Assembly (NCBI RefSeq): GCF_034432235.1
Contig: NZ_DAOUCJ010000073.1
Coordinates: forward strand, 1 to 16,971
Length of the DNA: 16,971 nt
Reading direction: 5' to 3'
DNA from: Thermoflexus sp.
GTDB lineage: Bacteria > Chloroflexota > Anaerolineae > Thermoflexales > Thermoflexaceae
Made by a program: the position numbers and the translations under genes. This document shows positions 7,406-14,203 of the stretch, piece after piece (positions within the stretch are counted from its first letter, which is position 1; each line of letters starts with the position of its first letter). The notes beneath the pieces are model-generated. The model was given only the letters and a program-made list of their open reading frames with translations, did not search any database and was not told where the DNA came from.

Positions 7406-9538
7406 TCAGCGGGGATGGGAAGATCGTCCCTTCCGCCGTCCGGAGGCCTGCGGGGATTTCCCCGGCCCAGGAGCGACTCCCTCTTCTCCCTCCTCGGTTG
7501 CGATCCGCTCCAGCTCGACCAGCCGGCGAAGCCTGGCCTCCGGTGGGGTTTCCGCCAGCTCGATCATCCGCAATTGTTCGCGCAGTTCGAAGATCTGATC
7601 CCGCAGGGCAGCCGCCTTCTCGAACTCCAGGGCCTGAGCGGCCCGCTTCATCTCTTTCTCCAGCGCCCGGATGAGGCGCTGCAACTCGTCCTTCGGCATC
7701 GTCCATCGTTGTTCGGGCGCCCCCTGCTCCTCGGCCACCATCTCCCGCACCCGATCCGTGAGATCCCGCACGGCCTTCACAATCGAGCGGGGCTCGATCC
7801 CGTGGGCCCGGTTATACGCTTCCTGGATCGCCCGCCGGCGGTTGGTTTCCTCGATCGCCCGGCGCATGGAATCGGTGATCGTATCCGCGTAGAGGATGGC
7901 CGTCCCGTTCACATGGCGGGCTGCCCGCCCGATGGTCTGGATCAGTGCCGTCTCGCTGCGCAGGAAGCCCTCCTTGTCAGCATCCAGGACCGCCACCAGG
8001 GAGACCTCGGGGAGATCCAGCCCTTCGCGCAACAGATTGATCCCCACGACCACATCGTAAACCCCCAGCCGGAGATCCCGCAGGATCTCCACCCGCTCCA
8101 GGGTCTCGATGTCCGCGTGGAGATAATGGGTGCGGATCCCCATTTCGTTCAGGTAATCGGAGATCTCCTCCGCCAGGCGCTTCGTGAGGGTGGTGACCAG
8201 CGCCCGTTCGCCCCGGGCGACGCGTTTGCGGATCTCGCCGATGAGATCCTCGATCTGGCCTTTGGTCGGCCGCACCTCCACCACCGGATCCAGAATGCCG
8301 GTCGGGCGGATCAGCTGCTCGACCACCTGCTCGGACTTCTCCAGCTCATAGGGCCCGGGGGTGGCGGACATGAAGATCACCTGGCGGACCCGCTGTTCGA
8401 ATTCCTCAAAGGTGAGCGGCCGGTTGTCCAGCGCCGATGGAAGCCGGAACCCGTATTCCACCAGGGTCTCCTTCCGGGAGCGATCGCCGTGATACATCCC
8501 GCGCAACTGTGGGATGGTCATATGGGATTCATCGATGACCACCAGAAAATCATCCGGGAAGTAGTCCAGAAGGGTCCAGGGCGGCTCGCCGGGCGCCCGC
8601 CCGTCCAGATGGCGGGAGTAGTTCTCAATGCCGTGGCAGTAGCCCACCTCGCGGAGCATCTCCAGGTCATACAGGGTGCGCTGGCGGAGCCGCTCCGCTT
8701 CCAGGAGCTTCCCCTGGGATCGAAGCTCCTCCAGCCGCTCATGCAACTCCTGTTCGATGGAGGCGATCGCCCGACGCAGCTTCTCCTCGGGGGTCACGAA
8801 GTGCTTGGCCGGATAGATCTCCACGGTTTCATGGAGACGGAGAACCTCCCCGGTGAGCGGGTCGAACTCCACGAGGCGCTCGATCTCATCCCCCCAGAAC
8901 TCAATCCGGATCGCCGTATCCTGATAAGCGGGGAAGACATCCACCGTATCCCCGCGGACCCGGAAGGTCCCCCGTCGGAAATCCACATCGTTGCGCGCAT
9001 ACTGGATGTCCACGAGGTGGCGCAACAGGTTATCGCGGCGGCGGACCTGGCCACGCTGCAGTCGGATGACCACCTGGCCCCAATCGTGGGGGTTGCCAAT
9101 GCCGTAGATGCAGGAAACCGAGGCGACGATGATCACATCCCGCCGGGTGAACAGGGCCTGGGTGGCCGCCAAACGCAGGCGCTCGATCTCCTCATTGATG
9201 CTGGTTTCCTTCTCGATGTAGGTGTCGGTCTGGGGGATATACGCCTCGGGCTGATAGTAATCATAGTAGCTGACGAAATATTCCACTGCGTTGTGAGGGA
9301 AGAATTCGCGGAACTCCGCGTAGAGCTGCGCGGCCAGGGTCTTGTTGTGGCTGATGACCAGCGTGGGCTTCTGGATACGGGCGATGACATGGGCGATGGT
9401 GAAAGTCTTCCCCGTCCCCGTCGCCCCCAGCAACGTTTGATAACGATATCCCTTCCGCAGGCCCTCGACGAGCTTCTCGATGGCCTGCGGTTGATCTCCG
9501 GTGGGTTCAAAGGGCGCCACCAGCTGAAAGCGCTCCAT
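7406..9538 (-). CDS. uvrB: Excinuclease ABC subunit B
   Basis: This 710-residue damage-verification helicase of nucleotide excision repair works with UvrA and UvrC on DNA. It shows Walker A GATGTGKT (38-45), the DNA-clamping beta-hairpin region YYDYYQPEAYIPQTDTYIEK (91-110), motif II DESH (336-339), SATPGPYE (391-398), INLLREGLDLPEVSLV (500-515) and motif VI QTIGRAARHVNG (534-545). The C-terminal UVR motif that binds UvrC lies at about 620-655. A tail of about 55 residues after it is rich in Glu, then Gly, Arg and Lys, making the protein somewhat longer than the usual 660-680. The ATG at 9538 is chosen because the family N-terminus (MERFQLVAPFEPTGDQP) begins there. It sits between purB and the lipid-kinase gene on the same strand; uvrA and uvrC are not in the window. 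Confidence 0.98.
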   Translation of the reverse strand: MERFQLVAPFEPTGDQPQAIEKLVEGLRKGYRYQTLLGATGTGKTFTIAHVIARIQKPTLVISHNKTLAAQLYAEFREFFPHNAVEYFVSYYDYYQPEAYIPQTDTYIEKETSINEEIERLRLAATQALFTRRDVIIVASVSCIYGIGNPHDWGQVVIRLQRGQVRRRDNLLRHLVDIQYARNDVDFRRGTFRVRGDTVDVFPAYQDTAIRIEFWGDEIERLVEFDPLTGEVLRLHETVEIYPAKHFVTPEEKLRRAIASIEQELHERLEELRSQGKLLEAERLRQRTLYDLEMLREVGYCHGIENYSRHLDGRAPGEPPWTLLDYFPDDFLVVIDESHMTIPQLRGMYHGDRSRKETLVEYGFRLPSALDNRPLTFEEFEQRVRQVIFMSATPGPYELEKSEQVVEQLIRPTGILDPVVEVRPTKGQIEDLIGEIRKRVARGERALVTTLTKRLAEEISDYLNEMGIRTHYLHADIETLERVEILRDLRLGVYDVVVGINLLREGLDLPEVSLVAVLDADKEGFLRSETALIQTIGRAARHVNGTAILYADTITDSMRRAIEETNRRRAIQEAYNRAHGIEPRSIVKAVRDLTDRVREMVAEEQGAPEQRWTMPKDELQRLIRALEKEMKRAAQALEFEKAAALRDQIFELREQLRMIELAETPPEARLRRLVELERIATEEGEEGVAPGPGKSPQASGRRKGRSSHPR

Positions 9539-9652
9539 ATCCGATCTCTCCCCTCCCCTCATCCACGCGATGGATTCCCAGGCATCGAGCACCCGGCATG
9601 GCGAGCCATCATCCGGAGAGGGCGTATCGCTCTCTATAATTTTCCCATGCCA

Positions 9653-9727
9653 GACCTAACCCCCCAGCCCCCTTCCCTACAAGGGAAGGGGGAGCCTGAA
9701 ATCCCCCTCCCCACCTCGGGGAGGGGT
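9653..9727. repeat. Interspersed GC-hairpin repeat, copy A
   Basis: A C/G-tract element lies in the purB-uvrB gap with two near-perfect hairpins: 9668-9678 with 9682-9692 (11 bp, 3-nt loop) and 9704-9712 with 9718-9726 (9 bp, 5-nt loop). Its first 48 nt match 14051-14098 at 44 of 48 positions without gaps. It ends 11 nt before the purB stop codon triplet and may double as a transcription-termination or stability structure for purB. Confidence 0.8.
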
Positions 9728-9737
9728 CCCCCTCCCC

Positions 9738-11156
9738 TCACCGGATGAAGGGGCGATGAGGGGCGGCGATCGCCCTTCGGATCTCCTGGGCCATCGCCCG
9801 CGCTCGTTCCGGGGCATCCCCGATATGGGTATGGATGGCCATCAGGCGCCGGAGGGTTTCCGGGGAGAGCCAGCGGGTGATCTCCGGATCCGCGATCAGG
9901 CGCTCCATCAATGGGTTGGGGGCGCCGGACCGCACGGCCTCCCATGCGGCCATGGCATGATCCCGCAGGCGGGCGTGGAGCGCCTGGCGATCCGCGCCCG
10001 CACGGGCCGCCGCCATGAGGACCGGCTCCAGGGCGGCAAAGGGGGCGTAACGCTCCAGATTGCGCCGCAACGCTTCCTCGTGGATTTCCATGCCCTGAAG
10101 GATGCGAAGCGTTAGCCGGAGGATCTCATCGGCGGCCAGGAAGGCCTCCGGCAACAGGATCCGCCGGATCGCCGAATCGTCCAGGGTGCGTTCCAGGAGG
10201 GAGTGGGCGGCGGTTTCCCACATCATCGAGGGAAGCGCCCCCAGATAGCGAGCCAGGGCGTTGATCCGCTCGGCGAGGATCGGATTCCGCTTGAAGGGCA
10301 TCGCCGAGGAGCCCACTTGACGGGCGCCGAAGGGCTCCGACCATTCACCGAAGGGGGGCGACTGCAGCAGGCGCAGATCGAAGGCCATCTTATAAAGCGA
10401 CATGGCCAGCCCCGCGAGGGCCACCAGCACCCGCCAGTCCTGTTTGCGCGGATAGATCTGACCGGCCACCCGGAACGGCTCCAGGCCCAGCTCCGCCATC
10501 GCCCGCTCTTCCATCTGGGAAGGCGTCATACCGGTCCCATCCAGCAACGCCGCATAGGAGGCGCTGGTTCCCACCGCCCCTTTGAAGCCTTTCCCCCGGA
10601 TGGCGAGCCGGCAGCGGGAGATCTCCTCCCAATCTATCAGGAGATCCTGGCCATAGAGGGCCAGGCGATAACCCACGGTCGTAGGCTCGGCCGGCTGGAG
10701 ATGAGTCCAGGCCATACAGGGAACTTCGGCCCATCGCTCGATAGCGTCCGCCAGCGCTTCCAGGACCTCCCGCAGGCGATCGCCGATCAGATCCAGGGCT
10801 TCCCGAATCCGAATCGCATCGGCATTGTCCTCGATGTCCGCCGATGTAGCGCCCAGATGGAGCACCGGGCCACCCCGGGGGGCCTGCTCGGCGAACGTAA
10901 GGAGCTCGGCCATGAGATCGTGCCCGATCTCCCGCTCGATCTGCTCCGCCCGCTCCAGGTCGATGGTCCCGGCATGGGCCTCCAGGTCAGCCACCTGCTC
11001 CGGGCGGACAAGGCCGGCGGCCATCTGCGCGCGGGCCAGCGCGATCCACACCCGCCGCCACAGCCGCCGGCGGTAGGCCTCCGACCAGATCCGGCGCATC
11101 GCCGGGCTTCCATATCGCCAGGTGAAGGGGGAAAGAAAGGTCTCGTGGGTAAACAT
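9738..11156 (-). CDS. purB: Adenylosuccinate lyase
   Basis: This 472-residue member of the fumarase/aspartase superfamily splits SAICAR to AICAR and adenylosuccinate to AMP, both with release of fumarate. Signatures in order: GATSADIEDNADA (102-114), THLQPAEPTTVGYRLALY (151-168; H152 a candidate catalytic base), KGAVGTSASYAALL (192-205), and the superfamily signature VGSSAMPFKRNPI (281-293), whose flexible loop carries the catalytic Ser (S283/S284). The C-terminal helical domain is complete. The ATG at 11156 is favoured by GGAG six bases upstream; an ATG at 11168 would add four residues. It follows purA by 151 nt, a spacer holding two hairpins. The two genes together convert IMP to AMP, so co-regulation is likely. 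Confidence 0.97.
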   Translation of the reverse strand: MFTHETFLSPFTWRYGSPAMRRIWSEAYRRRLWRRVWIALARAQMAAGLVRPEQVADLEAHAGTIDLERAEQIEREIGHDLMAELLTFAEQAPRGGPVLHLGATSADIEDNADAIRIREALDLIGDRLREVLEALADAIERWAEVPCMAWTHLQPAEPTTVGYRLALYGQDLLIDWEEISRCRLAIRGKGFKGAVGTSASYAALLDGTGMTPSQMEERAMAELGLEPFRVAGQIYPRKQDWRVLVALAGLAMSLYKMAFDLRLLQSPPFGEWSEPFGARQVGSSAMPFKRNPILAERINALARYLGALPSMMWETAAHSLLERTLDDSAIRRILLPEAFLAADEILRLTLRILQGMEIHEEALRRNLERYAPFAALEPVLMAAARAGADRQALHARLRDHAMAAWEAVRSGAPNPLMERLIADPEITRWLSPETLRRLMAIHTHIGDAPERARAMAQEIRRAIAAPHRPFIR

Positions 11157-11170
11157 CCCGGGCTCCATCC

Positions 11171-11242
11171 GAAGGGAGGATCTGGATCTTCCCTTCCGTG
11201 GTATCGCGATCGCCGAAGCCGGACATTCGTCGTTCGGCTTCG
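11171..11242 (-). promoter_or_regulatory. Two consecutive hairpins in the purB leader
   Basis: In the purA-purB spacer, 11171-11182 pairs with 11185-11196 (11 Watson-Crick pairs plus one G-T). Separately, CGAAGCCG at 11214-11221 pairs with 11235-11242 around a 13-nt loop. Read on the minus strand, the second hairpin comes first. The first ends only 14 nt before the purB start, next to its GGAG ribosome site. This fits attenuation or translational control but matches no riboswitch I know. Confidence 0.45.
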
Positions 11243-11307
11243 ATCCCCGAGGCGCCATTCCCCCCGATCCCGCGTGTTTGTCCCAGAGTCCAGGGCGCAG
11301 CACGCGC

Positions 11308-12606
11308 TTACCGCAACGCGCCGTCCTCGATCTCCAGGATCTGGTCCCGGGCAGGGCCCACGGAGACGTAGCGCACGGGAGCGCCGGCCAGCTCCGACAG
11401 GCGGCGCAAATACCCTCGCGCCGCCTCCGGGAGGTCCTGCCATCGCCGCGCGGTGGAGGTAGGGCCGGACCATCCCGGCAGGCGCTCGTAGACCGGAGTC
11501 ACCTGTTCCAGAACCGGCGTGTCGGGGACGTGGGTGAGGATCTCCCCGGATGGGAGGCGATATCCCACACAGAGGGGGATTTCCTCCAGCCCATCTAAGA
11601 CATCCAGCTTGGTGACGGCCAGAGCCGTGAAGCCGTTCAGCCAGGCGGCGTGCCGCAACGCCACCCCATCCGGCCAGCCGCACCGGCGAGGGCGTCCGGT
11701 CGTCGCCCCGAACTCCCATCCTTCCGGAGGGCCGCCCCGCCGCAGACGTTCGGCCAGCTCCCCGTGCACTTCAGTCACGAGGGGGCCCTCCCCCACGGCG
11801 GTGGCAAAGGCTTTCACCACCCCGATCACCTCCCGGATCGCATGGGGGGGGATCCCCGCGCCAACCACCGCGTAGCCGGCCAGGGTGTTCGATGAGGTCA
11901 CATAGGGATATACGCCCCAGTCCAGATCCCGCATCGCCCCCAGCTGCCCCTCCAGGAGGATCCGGGCATCCCGCCGGATGGCGTCCTGGAGCACCGGGAT
12001 GGTGTCGATGATCCGATCCCTCAGGCGCTCCCGCCACATCTCACATCGGTCGATCAGCTCCTCCAGAGGAGGGGGATCCCCCTTCAACGCGATTATGCGC
12101 GCGGAGATCGCCGCATATGTCTCCTGCAGGCGCCGGTGGAGCCAGTCCCGATGGAGGAGATCGCCCATCCGCAAGCCGATCCGGGCGGCCTTATCGCTGT
12201 AAGCCGGGCCGATGCCCCGGCGCGTGGTGCCCAGGGGGCGATCGCCCCGCCCTCGCTCCTCCAGCTCATCCCGCTGGCGATGGTAAGGGAAGACCAGATG
12301 CGCCCGATCCGAGATCCACACGCGGGAGGTATCCACGCCGGCGGCCTCGAGCTCTGTTAGCTCCTGAAGCAAGGTATCGGGATTCACCACGGTCCCTGCG
12401 CCGATGATACATGTGGTTCCCGGCTGGAAAACTCCAGAGGGCACGAGATGGAGGCGGAACGTTCCGTATTCGTTCACCACGGTGTGGCCCGCGTTATCTC
12501 CCCCTTGCACCCGCATCACGATCTCCGCGTCGCGGCTCAGGTGATCGACGATGTGGCCCTTTCCCTCATCTCCCCACAACGCGCCGACCACAGCGATCAC
12601 AGGCAT
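11308..12606 (-). CDS. purA: Adenylosuccinate synthetase (divergent active-site positions)
   Basis: This 432-residue enzyme uses GTP to couple IMP and aspartate to adenylosuccinate, the first committed step to AMP. It keeps the core: WGDEGKG (11-17; catalytic D13, K16), NAGHT (38-42; catalytic H41), GTT and GIGPAY (126-136), YVTSSN (235-240), FGATTGRPRR (299-308) and TKLDVLDGL (332-340). Several residues usually near-invariant are changed. The Gln before WGDEGKG is L10, the second Lys of KGK is H18, the Gly of TTGRG is R129, EGAQG reads EGQLG (L222 for the IMP-contacting Gln) and the DHG of DIDHG reads DWG. The frame is intact and well expressed-looking, so this is a functional variant or a lineage-specific form. 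GGAGG seven bases upstream supports ATG 12606. The gene lies 95 nt after bactofilin and is followed by purB. Confidence 0.95.
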   Translation of the reverse strand: MPVIAVVGALWGDEGKGHIVDHLSRDAEIVMRVQGGDNAGHTVVNEYGTFRLHLVPSGVFQPGTTCIIGAGTVVNPDTLLQELTELEAAGVDTSRVWISDRAHLVFPYHRQRDELEERGRGDRPLGTTRRGIGPAYSDKAARIGLRMGDLLHRDWLHRRLQETYAAISARIIALKGDPPPLEELIDRCEMWRERLRDRIIDTIPVLQDAIRRDARILLEGQLGAMRDLDWGVYPYVTSSNTLAGYAVVGAGIPPHAIREVIGVVKAFATAVGEGPLVTEVHGELAERLRRGGPPEGWEFGATTGRPRRCGWPDGVALRHAAWLNGFTALAVTKLDVLDGLEEIPLCVGYRLPSGEILTHVPDTPVLEQVTPVYERLPGWSGPTSTARRWQDLPEAARGYLRRLSELAGAPVRYVSVGPARDQILEIEDGALR

Positions 12607-12701
12607 AACCCTGCCTCCAGCCGAAGCGAGTCAAATATTCCAGAATAGGACCTGCACCGCAGGGGAGAGCCTTCGACATCCCATCCCCCGGATCTTCGCG
12701 T

Positions 12702-13181
12702 TTACATGCCCTGCGTGTCCTCCCGCGCGCCGAGGTCGATCACCTTCCCTCCCCGCTCAGCCGATTCCGCGCGAGGGGCCTCCAGCATCGGGAATTCCGG
12801 CTCCGCGCCGGGCATCACCGATTGGCCCCGGAAGTATCCGCCTTCATCGATCACCAGGGAGCCCGCGTTGATCTCCCCCCAGACCTTTCCGGTGGAAAGG
12901 ATCTCCACCCGGCCAGAGGCATGGATCTTCCCCATGAGAATGCCGGCCACCGAGACATTGGTCGCCCGCACTTCCGCCCGAACCCGCGCGTTCTCGCCGA
13001 TGATCAGATTGCCGCTGATCTCCATGGAGCCCTCGAACACGCCTTCTACCCGGATGGTCCCATCGCCCTGCAGCATGCCTTTCATCACACAGGTCGGGCC
13101 CAGCACGGTCTCCACCGGCGTGCCCGGGCTGGCCGGCCTGGGAGCTGCGGGCGCTTTCTCCGGCTTCGATCGTCCGAACAT
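12702..13181 (-). CDS. Bactofilin (polymer-forming cytoskeletal protein)
   Basis: This 159-residue protein has the bactofilin (DUF583) layout: a short basic, Pro-rich tail (1-24; KPEKAPAAPRPASPG), a right-handed beta-helix core of repeating Gly/Ile/Val turns (about 25-122; GDGTIRVEGVFEGSMEI, NLIIGENARVRAEV, VEILSTGKVWGEI), and an acidic, probably disordered tail (123-159). Bactofilins self-assemble without nucleotide into membrane-associated filaments used in cell shape, polarity or wall-enzyme placement. The ATG at 13181 has AGGAGG six bases upstream; an ATG at 13196 is less likely. It is preceded by the best promoter in the window and heads the minus-strand run into purA. No M23 peptidase, its common partner elsewhere, is adjacent. 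Confidence 0.93.
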   Translation of the reverse strand: MFGRSKPEKAPAAPRPASPGTPVETVLGPTCVMKGMLQGDGTIRVEGVFEGSMEISGNLIIGENARVRAEVRATNVSVAGILMGKIHASGRVEILSTGKVWGEINAGSLVIDEGGYFRGQSVMPGAEPEFPMLEAPRAESAERGGKVIDLGAREDTQGM

Positions 13182-13216
13182 GGTTCGCCTCCTCACGAAT
13201 GGATATACTCTACTAT

Positions 13217-13246
13217 ACTATAGAGAAAGCCGTTCGGGCCTGTCAA
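13217..13246 (-). promoter_or_regulatory. Sigma-70-type promoter of bactofilin
   Basis: On the minus strand TTGACA (13246-13241) is followed after 18 nt by TATAGT (13222-13217). A second TATAGT overlaps at 13217-13212, giving a tandem -10 tract. The first places transcription start near 13210, about 30 nt before the bactofilin ATG. Confidence 0.75.
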
Positions 13247-13379
13247 AGCATCGATTAAAAGGGTTTGAGGCGGTGGAGCAGGCGGCTTCGTTCCCTGCCC
13301 CGCCATCCCCAAAGCGCGATCGGATCAACCGGGATCGCCCATGAGTGCGCGCCCTTCCTTCTTCGCTCTCCCCAGAGGA

Positions 13380-13430
13380 ACACCCGCTATCGGGCAGGAC
13401 CCGGGATCGGCCCTGCCCGCGGGGCGGTGT
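13380..13430 (+). promoter_or_regulatory. Structured leader upstream of mobA
   Basis: A nested stem: ACACC plus GC (13380-13387) pairs with GC plus GGTGT (13424-13430), enclosing a perfect 8-bp stem CGGGCAGG (13391-13398) with CCTGCCCG (13412-13419). A small GGC-TGAA-GCC hairpin (13434-13443) follows, then the mobA ribosome site. Because mobA makes the pterin cofactor, a cofactor-sensing leader is conceivable, but I cannot match it to the known Moco riboswitch. The rest of the bactofilin/mobA spacer shows nothing I can identify except the bactofilin promoter. Confidence 0.35.
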
Positions 13431-13465
13431 GTCGGCTGAAGCCAGCGGTCCAGAAGGAGGGCGCG

Positions 13466-14050
13466 ATGTATAGCGTGCTGATCCTGGCCGGCGGCCAGAG
13501 CCGCCGGATGGGAAGGAACAAGGCCTTCCTGGACTGGAGGGGACGTCCGCTGATCGCCGATCTGATCGATCGCTTCCGCCCGATCTCCGACGATGTGATC
13601 CTGATCGCTCCCGACCTCAAACCCTTTCAGGGCCTCAACGCGCGCCTCGTCCCCGATCCCTTGCCACCAGTTGGCCCTCTGGGAGGGCTGTGGTCCGGCC
13701 TGTTGAGCGCGCGCCATGAATGGGCTTTCGCCATGGCGTGCGATATGCCCCTGGTGGATCCGCGGGTGGTGGAATGGATGTTCGAGCAGCGCGGGGAAGC
13801 CGATGCCGTCGTCCCGCTGGATGACCAGGGGCGCCCGGAGCCGCTGCACGCGCTGTATCGGGCCTCCTGCCTCAATGCCATCGCCTCCGCCCTGGCCTGC
13901 GGGCAACGGGCGATGCTGGCCTTTTATCCGGCGATCCGGGTGCGCTATCTTGCCCCCTCCATCTGGCGCGCGGTGGACCCGGAGGGCCGTTCCTGGCGCA
14001 ACATCAATACCCCGGAGGACTGGAAACAGCTCCAGGGAGAAATCCCTTAA
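13466..14050 (+). CDS. mobA: Molybdenum cofactor guanylyltransferase
   Basis: This 194-residue cytoplasmic enzyme links GMP from GTP to the molybdopterin cofactor. The nucleotidyltransferase signature LAGGQSRRMGRNKAFLDWRG is at 7-26 (K19 for the substrate phosphate). GPLGGLWSGLL follows at 70-80, the metal-binding ACDMPLVDPRVV at 91-102, EPLHALYR at 125-132, and the C-terminal NINTPEDW at 179-186. Length and motif spacing are normal for MobA. The start is clear: AAGGAGG lies five bases before ATG 13466. It is a single gene, divergent from bactofilin and convergent with the ROK kinase across a GC-hairpin repeat. Tungsten AOR normally carries a bis-pterin without nucleotide, so MobA implies that another enzyme in this organism uses a dinucleotide cofactor; the AOR link is only thematic. 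Confidence 0.93.
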   Translation: MYSVLILAGGQSRRMGRNKAFLDWRGRPLIADLIDRFRPISDDVILIAPDLKPFQGLNARLVPDPLPPVGPLGGLWSGLLSARHEWAFAMACDMPLVDPRVVEWMFEQRGEADAVVPLDDQGRPEPLHALYRASCLNAIASALACGQRAMLAFYPAIRVRYLAPSIWRAVDPEGRSWRNINTPEDWKQLQGEIP

Positions 14051-14165
14051 GACCCAACCCCCCGGCCCCCTTCCCTACGAGGGAAGGGGGAGACTGAAAA
14101 TCCCCCCTCCCCGAAACGGGGAGGGGCCGGGGGAGGGGTCCCTTCCCCTGTTTCGGGGAGGGAGA
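14051..14165. repeat. Interspersed GC-hairpin repeat, copy B (extended)
   Basis: The element begins directly after the mobA stop. It contains hairpins 14066-14076 with 14080-14090 (11 bp, 3-nt loop) and 14104-14113 with 14117-14126 (10 bp, AAA loop). Further C/G tracts to about 14165 can pair with these. Bases 14051-14098 match copy A at 44 of 48 positions. In this convergent spot it could terminate mobA in one direction and the ROK gene in the other. Confidence 0.8.
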
Positions 14166-14177
14166 CGGCGTTCGGCG

Positions 14178-14197
14178 GCTCCGGAAGCCCCCGGAGC
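14178..14197 (-). other. 7-bp hairpin just past the ROK stop
   Basis: GCTCCGG (14178-14184) pairs with CCGGAGC (14191-14197) around a 6-nt loop, 6 nt beyond the ROK stop codon. It has terminator-like placement but no following T-run. Confidence 0.4.
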
Positions 14198-14203
14198 AGG
14201 AGA

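Noticed and set aside
9635..9640. TATAAT on the plus strand upstream of repeat copy A
   Set aside because: No plus-strand gene lies downstream; it would drive only antisense RNA into purB, and no -35 box is evident.
7328..9748. Very long open frame on the plus strand across uvrB (about 800 codons)
   Set aside because: It is antisense to an unambiguous uvrB; its translation is low-complexity (His/Gln/Pro/Leu-rich) with no domain, as expected from high-GC codon bias.
10203..11462. Long plus-strand open frame opposite purB
   Set aside because: Antisense shadow running across the end of purA and the purB leader; composition Arg/Pro/Gly-rich and no family features.
11308..12606. PurA as the phage-type PurZ that makes 2-aminoadenine nucleotides
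   Set aside because: PurZ replaces the catalytic Asp with Ser; here D13 is retained and purB follows, so ordinary AMP synthesis is the better reading.
14051..14165. CRISPR-like array
   Set aside because: The repeats are palindromic C/G tracts with no regularly spaced unique spacers, and no cas genes are present.
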